Source of the DNA: Amycolatopsis tolypomycina | GTDB taxonomy: Bacteria; Actinomycetota; Actinomycetes; Mycobacteriales; Pseudonocardiaceae | DNA length: 64,000 nt | Direction: 5' to 3' | Assembly (NCBI RefSeq): GCF_900105945.1 | Contig: NZ_FNSO01000004.1 | Coordinates: forward strand, 6,886,001-6,950,000 | In this document: positions 23,404 to 35,709 of the stretch, piece by piece | How the letters are laid out: each line of letters opens with the position of its first letter | How positions within the stretch are numbered: position 1 is the first letter of the stretch | Program-made: the position numbers and the translations under genes | Notes under the pieces: generated by a model | Databases searched by the model: none | Seen by the model: the letters and a program-made list of their open reading frames with translations, nothing else | What the model was told of the DNA's origin: nothing

Positions 23404-23458
23404 GTTACCAATCCGGCCACAGTCACGGCTGAAGGCTACTTTTGGCCGGATTGGTAAC
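23404..23458. repeat. Inverted repeat bracketing the carboxylase stop codon
   Basis: GTTACCAATCCGGCC (23404-23418) and GGCCGGATTGGTAAC (23444-23458), perfect 15-base arms with a 25-base loop. The right arm lies in the last codons of the carboxylase alpha gene, the left arm 34 bases before the dehydrogenase start. It may form an mRNA hairpin that sets the ratio of the two genes, or hold regulator sites. Confidence 0.6.
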
Positions 23459-25417
23459 TATGGCAAGGGTTTCGTCCAGCGCGACCTGTTGGCCGGCCCG
23501 GACGGGGAGTTCACTGACCACGCCGTCGATCGGCGCGGTGACCGTGTGCTCCATCTTCATCGCTTCGACGACCAGCAGCGGCGTCCCGGCCTTGACGACG
23601 TCACCCGCGGCGACCTTCACCACGAGCACCGTGCCCGGCATCGGGCTGGTGACCGGGCCGGCCCCCGCGGCTTCGCCCCGCGACGAGAGCACGAATTCCT
23701 GGTCCCCGAAGGGAAAGCTCAGCCCGTCGCGGGCCAGCCAGACCGTCCGGTCCGGACCGCAGGCCTGGCGGTAGCGGTGGAAGCCGCCCGCGTGCCGGAT
23801 CTCCAGGACGTCGCCGTCGCGCCGGGCCGAGACCTGCACCGGCGCCGCGTCGTCGACGAACACCGTCGCCGCAGACGGCGTGCCCTGCACCCGGACCACC
23901 GCGCGGGCGGCGCCGGACTTCAGCCGGAACGTCACCCCGCCGGAGCCGCCCATCCGCCAGCCGTCCGGCACGTCCCACGGGTCGACCACGGGCCCGGACG
24001 GCTGCAGCTCCAGGAACCGGTCCACCGCCGCCGCGACGAAGAACTCGGCGGGCACGTCCGAGGAGACCAAAGCGGACAGCCGCCGGTCGACCAGCTCGGT
24101 GTCGAGCCGGCCGGCGCGCACGTCGGCGTCGGCCAGCAGCCCGCGCAGGAACGCGGTGTTCGTGCCGATGCCCAGCAACGCCGTGTCGGCCAGCGCCAGG
24201 TCGAGCCGGTGCAGGGCGGCCGCGCGGTCCGGGCCCCAGGCGATCACCTTGGCCAGCATCGGGTCGTAGTTCGAGCCGACCACCGCGCCCGGCGTCATCC
24301 ACGAGTCGACGCGGACGCCGTCGCCGGCCGGCTCGTGCACCGCCAGCACGGTGCCGCCGGTCGGGATGAAACCGCGCGACGGGTCTTCGGCGTACACGCG
24401 GGCTTCGACGGCGTGGCCGGTCAGCACCACGTCGTCCTGCGTCACGGTGAGGTGTTCACCGGCCGCCACCCGGACCTGCCACTCGACGAGGTCGAGGCCG
24501 GTGACCAGCTCGGTGACCGGATGTTCGACCTGCAGCCGGGTGTTCATCTCCATGAAGAAGAACTCGTCGGGGTCGTGGGCCGACATGATGAACTCGACGG
24601 TCCCGGCGCCGACGTAGCCGACCGAGCGGGCGGCCTCGGCCGCCGCCGAGCCCATCTTCTCGCGCGTCGCGGGATCGAGCAGCACCGACGGCGCTTCCTC
24701 GATGATCTTCTGGTGCCGCCGCTGCAGGCTGCACTCGCGCTCGCCGAGGTGGATGACGTTGCCGTGCGTGTCGGCCAGCACCTGGATCTCGATGTGCCGC
24801 GGGGTCGTGACGAACCGCTCCAGCAGCAGTGTGTCGTCGCCGAAGGACCCCTTGGCTTCGCGCCGCGCGGACTCGATCGCGGCGTCCAGTTCCTCAGGCC
24901 CCTTCACCAGCCGCATGCCCTTGCCACCGCCGCCCGCGGACGGCTTCAGCAGCAGCGGGTAGCCGACTTTCGACGCCGCCGAGGCGAAATCGCCGGAAGG
25001 GATGTCCACATCGGACGCGCCGGGCACGACCGGGACCCCGGCCGCGGACACCGTCGCCTTGGCCCGGATCTTGTCGCCCATGGCGTCGATCGCCGCCACC
25101 GGCGGGCCGATGAACACGAGCCCGGCCTCTTCACAGGCGCGCGCGAACTCGGCGTTCTCCGCCAGGAAGCCGTACCCCGGGTGCACGGCCTGCGCGCCCG
25201 ACGACACCGCAGCGTCCACAATGGCCGGAATGTTCAGGTAACTGCGGGCAGCTTCCGCGGGCCCGATGCGCACGGCCGTGTGCGCCTCGCGGACGTGCCG
25301 GGCGTCGGCGTCGGCGTCGCTGTACACCGCGACCGCGCGGATGCCGAGGGCCCGCAGCGTGCGGATGACCCGGACCGCGATCTCGCCCCGGTTCGCGACC
25401 AAAACTGAGTCGAACAT
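23423..25417 (-). CDS. Acyl-CoA carboxylase alpha subunit (biotin carboxylase + BCCP)
   Basis: A 664-residue biotin-carrying subunit of an acetyl/propionyl/methylcrotonyl-CoA carboxylase. It has an N-terminal biotin carboxylase domain ([22 protein letters not shown]-grasp loop [24 protein letters not shown]) and a C-terminal biotinyl domain with the acceptor Lys at about 621 in EAMKMEH. ATG 25417 lies five bases after the beta-subunit stop. With the beta subunit and dehydrogenase it probably carboxylates 3-methylcrotonyl-CoA in leucine breakdown; substrate choice is inferred from the operon. Confidence 0.92.
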   Translation of the reverse strand: MFDSVLVANRGEIAVRVIRTLRALGIRAVAVYSDADADARHVREAHTAVRIGPAEAARSYLNIPAIVDAAVSSGAQAVHPGYGFLAENAEFARACEEAGLVFIGPPVAAIDAMGDKIRAKATVSAAGVPVVPGASDVDIPSGDFASAASKVGYPLLLKPSAGGGGKGMRLVKGPEELDAAIESARREAKGSFGDDTLLLERFVTTPRHIEIQVLADTHGNVIHLGERECSLQRRHQKIIEEAPSVLLDPATREKMGSAAAEAARSVGYVGAGTVEFIMSAHDPDEFFFMEMNTRLQVEHPVTELVTGLDLVEWQVRVAAGEHLTVTQDDVVLTGHAVEARVYAEDPSRGFIPTGGTVLAVHEPAGDGVRVDSWMTPGAVVGSNYDPMLAKVIAWGPDRAAALHRLDLALADTALLGIGTNTAFLRGLLADADVRAGRLDTELVDRRLSALVSSDVPAEFFVAAAVDRFLELQPSGPVVDPWDVPDGWRMGGSGGVTFRLKSGAARAVVRVQGTPSAATVFVDDAAPVQVSARRDGDVLEIRHAGGFHRYRQACGPDRTVWLARDGLSFPFGDQEFVLSSRGEAAGAGPVTSPMPGTVLVVKVAAGDVVKAGTPLLVVEAMKMEHTVTAPIDGVVSELPVRAGQQVALDETLAIVTNPAKSSLQP

Positions 25418-25422
25418 GCCCC

Positions 25423-27036
<1,614 letters not shown>

Positions 27037-27049
27037 GGGCTCCCTCGAA

Positions 27050-27093
27050 GTTAGCAGGCGTTAACCTCCGCTCCGATGTTAGCGACCGCTAAC
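27050..27093. promoter_or_regulatory. Two TetR-type operators before the carboxylase operon
   Basis: GTTAGCGACCGCTAAC (27078-27093) and the weaker GTTAGCAGGCGTTAAC (27050-27065) stand 14-57 bases before the first gene. The former matches GTTAGCGCTCGCTAAC upstream of the TetR gene at 29941, indicating shared control. Confidence 0.75.
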
Positions 27094-27124
27094 GTGCGTG
27101 TCCAGTCGCCGGATTGCGCAAGAA

Positions 27125-27150
27125 GGCCACCCCGGCGGACCGGGGTGGCC
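27125..27150 (-). terminator. Terminator after the SGNH esterase gene
   Basis: GGCCACCCCGG and CCGGGGTGGCC form a perfect 11-bp stem with loop CGGA, 16 bases past the stop of the esterase gene. Confidence 0.75.
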
Positions 27151-27165
27151 GTCTCGGGCTCGGGG

Positions 27166-27978
27166 TCAGCCGATGGCCCCCCGCAGCGGGGCGTAGTAGC
27201 CCCCCGACTGCCCGGCCGCGGTCGGGTGGTACGACTCGACCACCGGCCAGGTGAGGCTGTGCAGGTAGTCGTCGGCCGACGAGCAGATGTTGTGCCCGGC
27301 GAACGACGGCCGGACGTCGACGAAGGTCGCCCCCGCCGCGGCCGCCCGCGCCTGGATCACCGACGCGAGCGCGTCGGCGCCGGAGTTGATGGCGCTGCGC
27401 TTGGTGTCGCTGAGCCCGACCCAGCAGGAGCCCGGGACGGTGTAGAAGCGCGGGTAGGACAGGACGACGAGCTTGGCACCCGGCGCCTTGGCCTTGATCG
27501 CGTTGTAGGTGTTGGTCAACAACGGCGGCAGCGTGTTGTTGACGTACGTCTTGGCCGTGTTGACCCGGTTCACGCAGTCGGAGTCACTGCCCAGGGTGCA
27601 GGTGGTGATCACATCGGTGAAGCCGGCGTCGTTCCCGCCGACGGTCACCGTGACGAGCGTGGCCGACGACGGGATCGAGTTCGCCTGGTTGATCACGTCC
27701 CCGGTCTTCGCCCCCGAGCAGGCGAGGAACGTGAAGGAGGTGCCGCTGTGGGCGTTGGCCCACAGCTGTCCGTAGGCCTTGGAGCTGCGGTAACAGCTCC
27801 CGGAACTGCCGTAGCTGCCGGCCCCGACCCCGGAGGAGTAGGAGTCGCCGAGTGCGGCGTAGACGGTCCCGGCGGCCTGGGCGAGGCCCGTGACGCCGAG
27901 AGTGGAAAGGACAACGGCCCCCAGGGCCGTGCTCAACCGTAGGAGGGATCGCCGGAAATTACGGGTGGGAACAGCCAT
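27166..27978 (-). CDS. Secreted SGNH/GDSL hydrolase (lipase/esterase)
   Basis: A 270-residue secreted hydrolase. A signal peptide with basic start (RNFRRSLLRL) and hydrophobic core ends near AQA|AG at residue 36. Block I is GDSYSSG (Ser46), block III VGGNDAGF, and block V SYHPTAAGQ supplies the His. Six or so cysteines suggest disulphides in the exported form. The fold class matches Streptomyces extracellular lipases. It is transcribed divergently from the cellulase gene, with ~230 bases between the starts. Confidence 0.9.
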   Translation of the reverse strand: MAVPTRNFRRSLLRLSTALGAVVLSTLGVTGLAQAAGTVYAALGDSYSSGVGAGSYGSSGSCYRSSKAYGQLWANAHSGTSFTFLACSGAKTGDVINQANSIPSSATLVTVTVGGNDAGFTDVITTCTLGSDSDCVNRVNTAKTYVNNTLPPLLTNTYNAIKAKAPGAKLVVLSYPRFYTVPGSCWVGLSDTKRSAINSGADALASVIQARAAAAGATFVDVRPSFAGHNICSSADDYLHSLTWPVVESYHPTAAGQSGGYYAPLRGAIG

Positions 27979-28087
27979 GGGTCACTCCTTTGTGACAGGG
28001 CCGACCCAAATAGGACAGCAGGTGAAGGGCTGGCGAGGAACCCCTAGTTACCGACAGGTACCCACTTAGCCCACACCGGAAGTGTGA

Positions 28088-29815
<1,728 letters not shown>

Positions 29816-29903
29816 CCGGCACCTGGCTGCGGTGCCGGCCGCACCGCAGCCAGGTGAGCAGGCTCACAGCTCACCTCATGACGCAGCTCGCCGGACAGCG
29901 GAC

Positions 29904-29919
29904 GTTAGCGCTCGCTAAC
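29904..29919. promoter_or_regulatory. TetR autoregulatory operator
   Basis: GTTAGCGCTCGCTAAC, 22 bases before the TetR ATG. TTAGCG within it and TAAACT at 29929-29934 could form the promoter; the ATG follows at once, so the transcript may be leaderless. The same site is at 27078-27093. Confidence 0.75.
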
Positions 29920-29940
29920 TTGCCGCTCTAAACTGACCGG

Positions 29941-30531
29941 ATGCCGGCCAACCCCACCCCTCTCGTGAACGGCGAGAAGGCGAGCAGGCGCGAACAGATC
30001 CTGTCCGCGGCCGCCGAGCTGTTCGCGCACCACGGCTTCCACGGCGTCGGCATCGACGACATCGGGGCCGCGGTCGGGATCTCCGGGCCGGGGCTCTACC
30101 GGCACTTCCGCAGCAAGGACGCCATTCTCGGCGAGATGCTGAACTCGATCAGCCGCTACCTGCTCGACGGCGGCACGGCGCGGGCCGCCCGGCCGGGGGC
30201 GCCCGACGACACGCTGACCGGGCTGGTGCGGTTCCACGTCGACTTCGCGCTCGCGCACCCCGCCTTGATCACCGTTCAGGAGCGCAACCTCGCCAACCTC
30301 ACCGACGCCGACCGCAAGCAGGTGCGCGCGCTCCAGCGGCAGTACGTCGAGGTGTGGGTGCGGGTGATCCGCGACGCGGTCCCGGACCTGGGTGAACGGC
30401 AGGCACGGTCGGCGGCACACGCCGTGTTCGGACTGATCAACTCGACCCCGTACAACCGCCATCTCGGTGACGATGAACTCGCCGAACTGCTCTGCCGGCT
30501 CGCGCTGGGTGCCCTTCGCGCGGCCGGATGA
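29941..30531 (+). CDS. TetR-family repressor, likely of the acyl-CoA carboxylase operon
   Basis: A 196-residue TetR regulator. The N-terminal HTH is clear: RREQILSAAAELFAHHGF then IDDIGAAVGISGPGLYRHFRSKDAIL. The C-terminal ligand domain is of the type common in regulators of acyl-CoA catabolism. Its own operator recurs in front of the carboxylase/dehydrogenase operon 2.9 kb away, so it most likely senses an acyl-CoA of that pathway. Two unrelated secreted hydrolase genes now lie in between. Ligand identity is inferred. Confidence 0.85.
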   Translation: MPANPTPLVNGEKASRREQILSAAAELFAHHGFHGVGIDDIGAAVGISGPGLYRHFRSKDAILGEMLNSISRYLLDGGTARAARPGAPDDTLTGLVRFHVDFALAHPALITVQERNLANLTDADRKQVRALQRQYVEVWVRVIRDAVPDLGERQARSAAHAVFGLINSTPYNRHLGDDELAELLCRLALGALRAAG

Positions 30532-30577
30532 CGATCGGCCGATCAAGGTATCCCGCCGAGCGCGCTCGTGGTGTTTG

Positions 30578-31084
30578 ATGGGGCACGTGGACCCGGATTG
30601 GAGCGAGCAGGAGCGCCGGCTCGTCGAGAAGGCCCAGCGCGCGTTGACCGCGCTGAGCCTCGGCGACGACGCCGAAGCGCTGGGCGAGGTCGCGCCCTCG
30701 GCCGCCGAGCCGCAGGCCCGCGCGGACGAGACGAAGGCCCTGATGCTGCTGCTCTTCGGCGAGTGCAGCGCGATGGTCTCCACCCTCGGCGACGGGGGCA
30801 GCGCCCCGGTGAAGGTCCAGGTGTTCGACGAGGACGGCGAAGAGGTCTCGATCGACCAGGCCGACCCGCCGGTGCGGACCGCGGTCCGGACGCTGCTCGC
30901 CGAGGTCCACGGCAACACCGAAGCCGCGCAGGAGCAGGTCGAGATCGCCCTCGCCAACGCCGCCCCGGACGAGGTCGACAGCCTCGTCCTGCAGGCGCTG
31001 CGCTGGACCATCCGCCTTTCGGTGGAATGCCTGGACCGCGACCTGCCGGTGGCGCCCTGGATTTCCGAGGCGGTGTCCGACTAG
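30578..31084 (+). CDS. Hypothetical acidic helical protein
   Basis: About 168 residues, acidic, with mainly helical pattern (WSEQERRLVEKAQRALTALS, TEAAQEQVEIALANAAPDEV) and no membrane segment. I recognise no family. The start may be ATG 30578 or GTG 30587; both lack a strong ribosome site. It follows the TetR gene by 46 bases on the same strand and ends just before a block of repeats that probably terminates transcription. Confidence 0.6.
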   Translation: MGHVDPDWSEQERRLVEKAQRALTALSLGDDAEALGEVAPSAAEPQARADETKALMLLLFGECSAMVSTLGDGGSAPVKVQVFDEDGEEVSIDQADPPVRTAVRTLLAEVHGNTEAAQEQVEIALANAAPDEVDSLVLQALRWTIRLSVECLDRDLPVAPWISEAVSD

Positions 31085-31091
31085 GGCCCCT

Positions 31092-31182
31092 CAAACGCCC
31101 CAATGTGGCGTTGGTTGCGCTCAACGCACCGAACGCCACATTGGGTGCGCTCAACGCACCGAACGCCACATTGGGGCGTTTG
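31092..31182. repeat. Repeat block: 21-base inverted repeat enclosing two 30-base direct repeats
   Basis: CAAACGCCCCAATGTGGCGTT (31092-31112, first 20 bases sufficient to recognise it) is inverted at 31162-31182. Inside are two identical 30-base units, 31116-31145 and 31146-31175, each containing CAACGCACCGAACGCCACAT. The block sits between converging genes and likely acts as a terminator; the units look like a dispersed genomic repeat. Confidence 0.85.
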
Positions 31183-31190
31183 GGCACAGG

Positions 31191-32300
31191 TCAGCCGAGC
31201 AGCTGCTTCACCAGGGCCGCGATCTGGCCGGTTTCGATGAGGAACGAATCGTGGCCGTACGGTGACGACACGACCGACGCCTCCGGCGTCCCCGGGAGCC
31301 CGGCCGCGATCTCCGCCGACTGGTAGAGCGGGTAGAGCCGGTCGCTGTCGACGCCGGCGACCACCGCACGGGCCGTCACCCGGCCCAGTGCCGCCGCCAC
31401 GCCGCCGCGGCCGCGGCCGACGTCGTGGGTGTTCATCGACTCGGTCAGGACCAGGTAGCTGTTCGCGTCGAACCGGCGGGCCAGCTTGGCCGCGTGGTGG
31501 TCCAAATAGGACTCGACGGCGAACCGGCCGCCGCGCAGGGGGTCCTCGCCGTCCTGCGGGACCCGGCCGAACCGCTGGGCCAGCTCGGGCTCGCTGCGGT
31601 AGGTGACGTGCGCGATCCGCCGGGCGATGCCGAGCCCGGCCACCGGTCCCGACGGCTCCGCGTAGTAGTCGCCGCCGTGGAACGCCGGGTCGCTGCGGAT
31701 CGCGTGCAGCTGCGGCGCGGCCCAGGCGATCTGTTCCGCCGACGCCCGCGCGGTCGACGCCAGCACCAGCACCGAAGCCACCCGCGAGGGCAGCGACACC
31801 GCCCATTCCAGCGCACGCATCCCGCCCATCGACCCGCCGACGACGGCCGCCCACCGGCCGATGCCCAGCGCGTCCGCCAGCGCCGCTTCGGCCGCGACCT
31901 GGTCCCACACGGTCACCACCGGGAACCGGCTGCCCCACGGCCGCCCGTCCGGATCGGGTGAAGCCGGCCCGGTCGAGCCCTGGCAGCCACCCAGCACGTT
32001 CGGGACCACGACGAAGACCTCGTTCGTGTCCAGCGCCTTGCCCGGCCCGATCAGCCCGTCCCACCAGCCCGCGCTGGGGTGCCCCGGTTCCGCGGGCCCG
32101 GCCGCGTGGCTGTCCCCGGTCAGCGCGTGCTCGACGAGGACCGCGTTGGACGCGTCGGAGTTCAGCGTCCCCCACGTCTCGTACGCGAGCGTGAACGAAG
32201 GCAGCACGCCACCGGCCTCGAGCGCCAGCGCCCCCGGGCCGGTGACGAACTTCCGGCGGCCCGGCGGATCGCCGATCCGCCAGGCGCCGGTCACGGTCAC
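31191..32300 (-). CDS. metX: Homoserine O-acetyltransferase
   Basis: A 369-residue alpha/beta-hydrolase-fold acyltransferase making O-acetylhomoserine for methionine synthesis. The nucleophile Ser is in GGSMGGMRALEW; the acid/base pair is in VDSDRLYPL and PYGHDSFLIE. Other family segments are YETWGTLN, LGGCQGSTGPAS and FPVVTVWDQV. GTG 32300 overlaps the metY stop (GTGA), so the two methionine enzymes are coupled: MetX makes the substrate MetY uses. Confidence 0.95.
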   Translation of the reverse strand: MTVTGAWRIGDPPGRRKFVTGPGALALEAGGVLPSFTLAYETWGTLNSDASNAVLVEHALTGDSHAAGPAEPGHPSAGWWDGLIGPGKALDTNEVFVVVPNVLGGCQGSTGPASPDPDGRPWGSRFPVVTVWDQVAAEAALADALGIGRWAAVVGGSMGGMRALEWAVSLPSRVASVLVLASTARASAEQIAWAAPQLHAIRSDPAFHGGDYYAEPSGPVAGLGIARRIAHVTYRSEPELAQRFGRVPQDGEDPLRGGRFAVESYLDHHAAKLARRFDANSYLVLTESMNTHDVGRGRGGVAAALGRVTARAVVAGVDSDRLYPLYQSAEIAAGLPGTPEASVVSSPYGHDSFLIETGQIAALVKQLLG

Positions 32301-33595
32301 AGTTCCGCCTTGGCCGCCCGGAATCCGGCTTCGAGGTCGGCCTTGAGGTCCTCGATGCCCTCCAGCCCGACGGCCAGCCGGACCAGCCCGGGCGTGACGC
32401 CGGTGGTCAGCTGCTCCTCGGGCGTCAGCTGGCTGTGCGTGGTCGACGCCGGGTGCACGATCAGGCTGCGGACGTCGCCGATGTTCACCAGCTGGCTGTG
32501 CAGCTCGGTGCCGTCGACGAACTTCCGGCCCGCCTCCACACCGCCGCGCAGGTCGAACGACAGGACCGCGCCCGCGCCGCGCGGCAGGTACTTCTGCGCG
32601 TTCGCGTAGTACGGGCTCGACGGGAGGCCGGCGTAGTAGACCTTCTCGACCTCGTCGCGCTGCTCCAGCCACTCGGCCAGCGCCTGCGCGTTCGAGACGT
32701 GCCGTTCGAGGCGCAGCGACAGCGTCTCGATGCCCTGCAGGATCAGGAAGCTGTTCAGCGGCGAGATCGCCGCGCCGGTGTCGCGCAGGATCTGCACGCG
32801 CGCCTTGGCCGCGTACGCGCCCGGGCCGAGCGCCTCCCAGTACTTCAGGCCGTTGTAGCTGGGGTCGGGTTCGGTGAAGCCGGGGAACCGGCCGCTGCCG
32901 AAGTCGAACGTGCCGCCGTCGACGAGCACGCCGGCCACCGTCGTCCCGTGGCCGCCGAGGTACTTCGTCGCGGAGTGCACGACGACGTCGGCGCCGTGCT
33001 CGATCGGGCGCAGCAGGTACGGCGTCGGCACGGTGTTGTCGACGACGAGCGGGACGCCGGCCTCGTGCGCGACGTCGGCGACGCCGCGGATGTCGAGGAC
33101 GTTGCTGCCCGGGTTGGCCAGCGTCTCGGCGAAGAACAGCTTCGTGTTCGGCCGGACGGCGGCCCGCCACTGCTCCAGGTCGTCCTGGTCGTCGATGAAG
33201 GTGACCTCGACGCCGAGCTTCGGCAGCGTGTAGTGGAAGAGGTTGTAGGTGCCGCCGTAGAGCGACGGGCTCGAGACGAAGTGGTCGCCCGCGCCCGCGA
33301 GGTTCAGGATCGCCGCCGTGGTCGCGGCCGAGCCGGACGCGAACGCCAGCGCCGCGACGCCGCCTTCGAGCGCGGCGAGCCGCTGCTCCAGCACGTCCTG
33401 GGTCGGGTTCATGATCCGCGTGTAGATGTTGCCGGGCTCGGCGAGGCTGAACAGGTCGGCGCCGTGCTGGCTGTCGCGGAAGACGTACGACGTCGTCTGG
33501 TAGATCGGCGTCGCCCGCGCCCCGGTGGCCGGGTCCGGCGCGGCGCCCGCGTGGATCTGCTTGGTCTCGAAGGACCACGCCGAAGTCTCGGTCAT
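32297..33595 (-). CDS. metY: O-acetylhomoserine aminocarboxypropyltransferase
   Basis: A 432-residue PLP enzyme that sulfhydrylates O-acetylhomoserine to homocysteine. It matches the Cys/Met metabolism PLP family: FETKQIHAGAAPDPATGARATPIYQTTSY at the start (shown only in part: QIHAGAAPDPATGARATPIY), FASGSAATTAAILNL, ENLAN-type FFAETLANPGSN, and the PLP-lysine in VHSATKYLGGHGT. It is first in the metYX operon; AAGGAG precedes the ATG. The ~130-base leader upstream can fold and might be regulatory. Confidence 0.95.
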   Translation of the reverse strand: MTETSAWSFETKQIHAGAAPDPATGARATPIYQTTSYVFRDSQHGADLFSLAEPGNIYTRIMNPTQDVLEQRLAALEGGVAALAFASGSAATTAAILNLAGAGDHFVSSPSLYGGTYNLFHYTLPKLGVEVTFIDDQDDLEQWRAAVRPNTKLFFAETLANPGSNVLDIRGVADVAHEAGVPLVVDNTVPTPYLLRPIEHGADVVVHSATKYLGGHGTTVAGVLVDGGTFDFGSGRFPGFTEPDPSYNGLKYWEALGPGAYAAKARVQILRDTGAAISPLNSFLILQGIETLSLRLERHVSNAQALAEWLEQRDEVEKVYYAGLPSSPYYANAQKYLPRGAGAVLSFDLRGGVEAGRKFVDGTELHSQLVNIGDVRSLIVHPASTTHSQLTPEEQLTTGVTPGLVRLAVGLEGIEDLKADLEAGFRAAKAEL

Positions 33596-33768
33596 CGGTT
33601 TTCTCCTTGCGGCTCAAGGGTTCGCGGAAGGGCTGCCAGGACGAAGCTACGTGCGCCGAACGGCCTACCCAACCCTTCTCACCTCCTGGGAGCCGGGTTG
33701 CCTTGTCAACCAAATCTCTCTGTGTCTAAGATATTTACCAAGGGAGATTCACGGGCAGGGAGGAAGTC
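33596..33768. promoter_or_regulatory. Divergent control region metYX / monooxygenase
   Basis: For the rightward gene, TTGTCA (33703-33708) and TAAGAT (33727-33732) with an 18-base spacer make a good promoter; AAATCTCT and AGATATTT around it form an imperfect inverted repeat. For metY the leader contains nested pairing (AACCCGGCTCC... with GGAGG and GGGTT; AAGGGTT with AACCCTT). I could not match it to a known SAM riboswitch class by eye. Confidence 0.5.
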
Positions 33769-35319
33769 ATGACCGAGCGGGTTCAGGTGCTGGTCGTCGG
33801 GGCGGGACTGGGCGGGCTGTCGGCGTCGCTGTTCCTGGCGCAGGCGGGAGTGGACGTGCTGACCGTCGAACGGCACGCGGGGACGTCGGTCCACTCGCGC
33901 GCCGCCGGGCAGAGCTGGCGCACGATGGAGTTGTTCCACTGGGCGGGAATAGCCGACGAAGTGCTGGCGGCGAGCCCGCGGGCGTCGCGGGGGCTGCGGA
34001 TCACCGTCGCGACCAGCCTCGCCGGCCGGGTGCTGCACCGGCTGGTCCAGGACGGCAGCGAGTTCGACGTCTCGGCGTCGACAACGTTGCCCGCCGGGAT
34101 GGCCGGCCAGGACGTCGTGGAGCCGATCCTGCTGGCGCACGCGGAAAAGGCGGGCGCGCGGGTGCGGTTCCGGACGGAGCTGACCGAGCTGGCGCCGGAC
34201 GACGACGGCGTCACCGCGACGCTGCGCCACCGCGAAACCGGCGAGGAGACCGTGGTGCGGGCGGACCACGTCGTCGCGGCCGACGGCGGGCGCAGCGGGG
34301 TCCGGCAGCGGCTCGGCATCGGCACCACCGGCATGGACGCGCTGAGCCACTGCCTCGGCGTGGTGTTCGACGCCGACCTCGGCGACCGCGTCCAGGCCGA
34401 CGTGTCCGACCTGTTCTACCTGCAGCACAAGGACTTCACCGCCGGGTTCGTCAACACGGACGTGCCGGGCCGGTACGTCTTCGCGCCGGACTACCACCCG
34501 GAGCGCGGCGAAAGCCCGGCCGACTTCACCCGCGAACGGCTCGTCGCGATGATCCGCGCTGCCACCGACCTGCCGGACCTCGACCCGGAGATCGTCTGGA
34601 CCGGCTCGTGGGAGGTCGCCGCGCGGCTGGCCGACCGGTTCCGCGCCGGGCGCGTCTTCCTGGTCGGCGACGCGGCGAAGGTGACGCCGCCGACCGGCGG
34701 GATGGGCGGCAACACCGCGGTCGGCGACGCGGCGGACCTCGCGTGGAAGCTCGCGGCCGTGTTGCGCGGCGAGGCGGGCCCGGCCCTGCTCGACACCTAC
34801 GAAGCCGAGCGGAAGCCGATCGCGCGGATGGTCATCGACACGTCGCTGCACAACATGAAGCAGCGCATGCACCCCGAACTCGACGTGTCCGGGCTGACGG
34901 AGGCCGAGGACCAGCTGGCGATCCTGCTCGGGTTCCGCTACCGCTCGACGGCGGTGCTCCCGGAGGAGCCGGACGACGGCGCGCGCGTCGAGGACGTGGC
35001 CGCCCCGACCGGGCGGCCCGGCTTCCGGGCGCCGGGCCTGGCGTCCACTGTGGACCTGTTCGGGCACTCGTGGGTGCTGCTGTGCGCGGGCGACGGCACG
35101 CGGTGGCAGCCGGCCGCGGCGGACATCGCCGCGGAACTCGGCGTCCGGCTCGACTGCCACGCGCTCGACGACGACCTCTTCGCCGCCCGGTACGGCCTGG
35201 CGACCGGCGGCGCGTCGCTGGTGCGGCCCGACGGCGTCGTCGCGTGGCGGTCACCGGCACCGGTCGAGGACCCGGCCGGCGAGCTGTGGCGGGTCTTGAC
35301 TGCGGTTCTGTCGCGCTAG
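33769..35319 (+). CDS. FAD-dependent aromatic monooxygenase (class A)
   Basis: A 516-residue flavoprotein hydroxylase of the phenol/polyketide class. Visible are the N-terminal GAGLGGLSAS FAD motif, the DG motif VVAADGGRSGVR and the second FAD site FLVGDAAKVTPPTGGMGGN. A C-terminal thioredoxin-like domain (LASTVDLFGHSWVLLCAGDG) is present as in PgaE/RdmE-type and rifampicin monooxygenases. Likely role: hydroxylation or inactivation of an aromatic compound, possibly an antibiotic. AGGAAG precedes the ATG. Converges with the next gene, overlapping stops by four bases. Confidence 0.85.
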   Translation: MTERVQVLVVGAGLGGLSASLFLAQAGVDVLTVERHAGTSVHSRAAGQSWRTMELFHWAGIADEVLAASPRASRGLRITVATSLAGRVLHRLVQDGSEFDVSASTTLPAGMAGQDVVEPILLAHAEKAGARVRFRTELTELAPDDDGVTATLRHRETGEETVVRADHVVAADGGRSGVRQRLGIGTTGMDALSHCLGVVFDADLGDRVQADVSDLFYLQHKDFTAGFVNTDVPGRYVFAPDYHPERGESPADFTRERLVAMIRAATDLPDLDPEIVWTGSWEVAARLADRFRAGRVFLVGDAAKVTPPTGGMGGNTAVGDAADLAWKLAAVLRGEAGPALLDTYEAERKPIARMVIDTSLHNMKQRMHPELDVSGLTEAEDQLAILLGFRYRSTAVLPEEPDDGARVEDVAAPTGRPGFRAPGLASTVDLFGHSWVLLCAGDGTRWQPAAADIAAELGVRLDCHALDDDLFAARYGLATGGASLVRPDGVVAWRSPAPVEDPAGELWRVLTAVLSR

Positions 35320-35651
35320 TCCCGCTGCTGCAGCGCGAAGCGGTTCCCCTCGGAGTCGGTGAACATCGACCACCAGCCCCACGGCTGCTTCTCCGGCTTC
35401 GCGGGGAACTCCACACCCTTCGCCGACAGCTCCTCGTACGTCTTCTCGACGTCGTCGGCGTACAGGAAGAAGTTCGACGTCGGGAGCTGGTCGCCGGCGC
35501 TGCGGGGACGGTCCTCGGGGTTCTCGCTGAGCACGAGGATCGTCCCGTCCGGCGCGGTGACCTCGACCCAGCGCCGGCCCTGGTCGTCGTAGGGCACGTC
35601 CGTCGTCACCGCGACCCCGACCACGACCTTGCCGACTCCCTGGATGGGCAT
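35316..35651 (-). CDS. VOC-family (glyoxalase/bleomycin-resistance-like) protein
   Basis: A 111-residue single VOC unit: VEVTAPDGTILVLSE, SNFFLYADDVEKTYEELSAKGVEF and WWSMFTDSEGNRFALQQ. Residues fit a small metal-dependent lyase or binding protein; substrate unknown. It diverges from a PadR regulator gene, with a 19-base palindrome in the ~60-base shared promoter, so PadR probably controls it. Confidence 0.85.
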   Translation of the reverse strand: MPIQGVGKVVVGVAVTTDVPYDDQGRRWVEVTAPDGTILVLSENPEDRPRSAGDQLPTSNFFLYADDVEKTYEELSAKGVEFPAKPEKQPWGWWSMFTDSEGNRFALQQRD

Positions 35652-35664
35652 GACCCCGCCTCCC

Positions 35665-35683
35665 TATATCCACCATGGATATA
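35665..35683. promoter_or_regulatory. PadR-type operator
   Basis: TATATCCACCATGGATATA, seven-base perfect arms (TATATCC/GGATATA) around ACCAT, between the divergent VOC and PadR genes. AT-rich dyads of this kind are typical PadR sites. Confidence 0.7.
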
Positions 35684-35709
35684 ACCAGCCCGGAGTGTAG
35701 GCTCGGCCC

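Noticed and set aside
31191..33713. A single 840-residue protein across metX and metY
   Set aside because: The upstream part is a shadow of metY; metX starts at 32300 with a GTGA overlap.
33596..33735. SAM-IV or SAM-I riboswitch
   Set aside because: The expected conserved core order was not found by eye; kept only as an unclassified structured leader.
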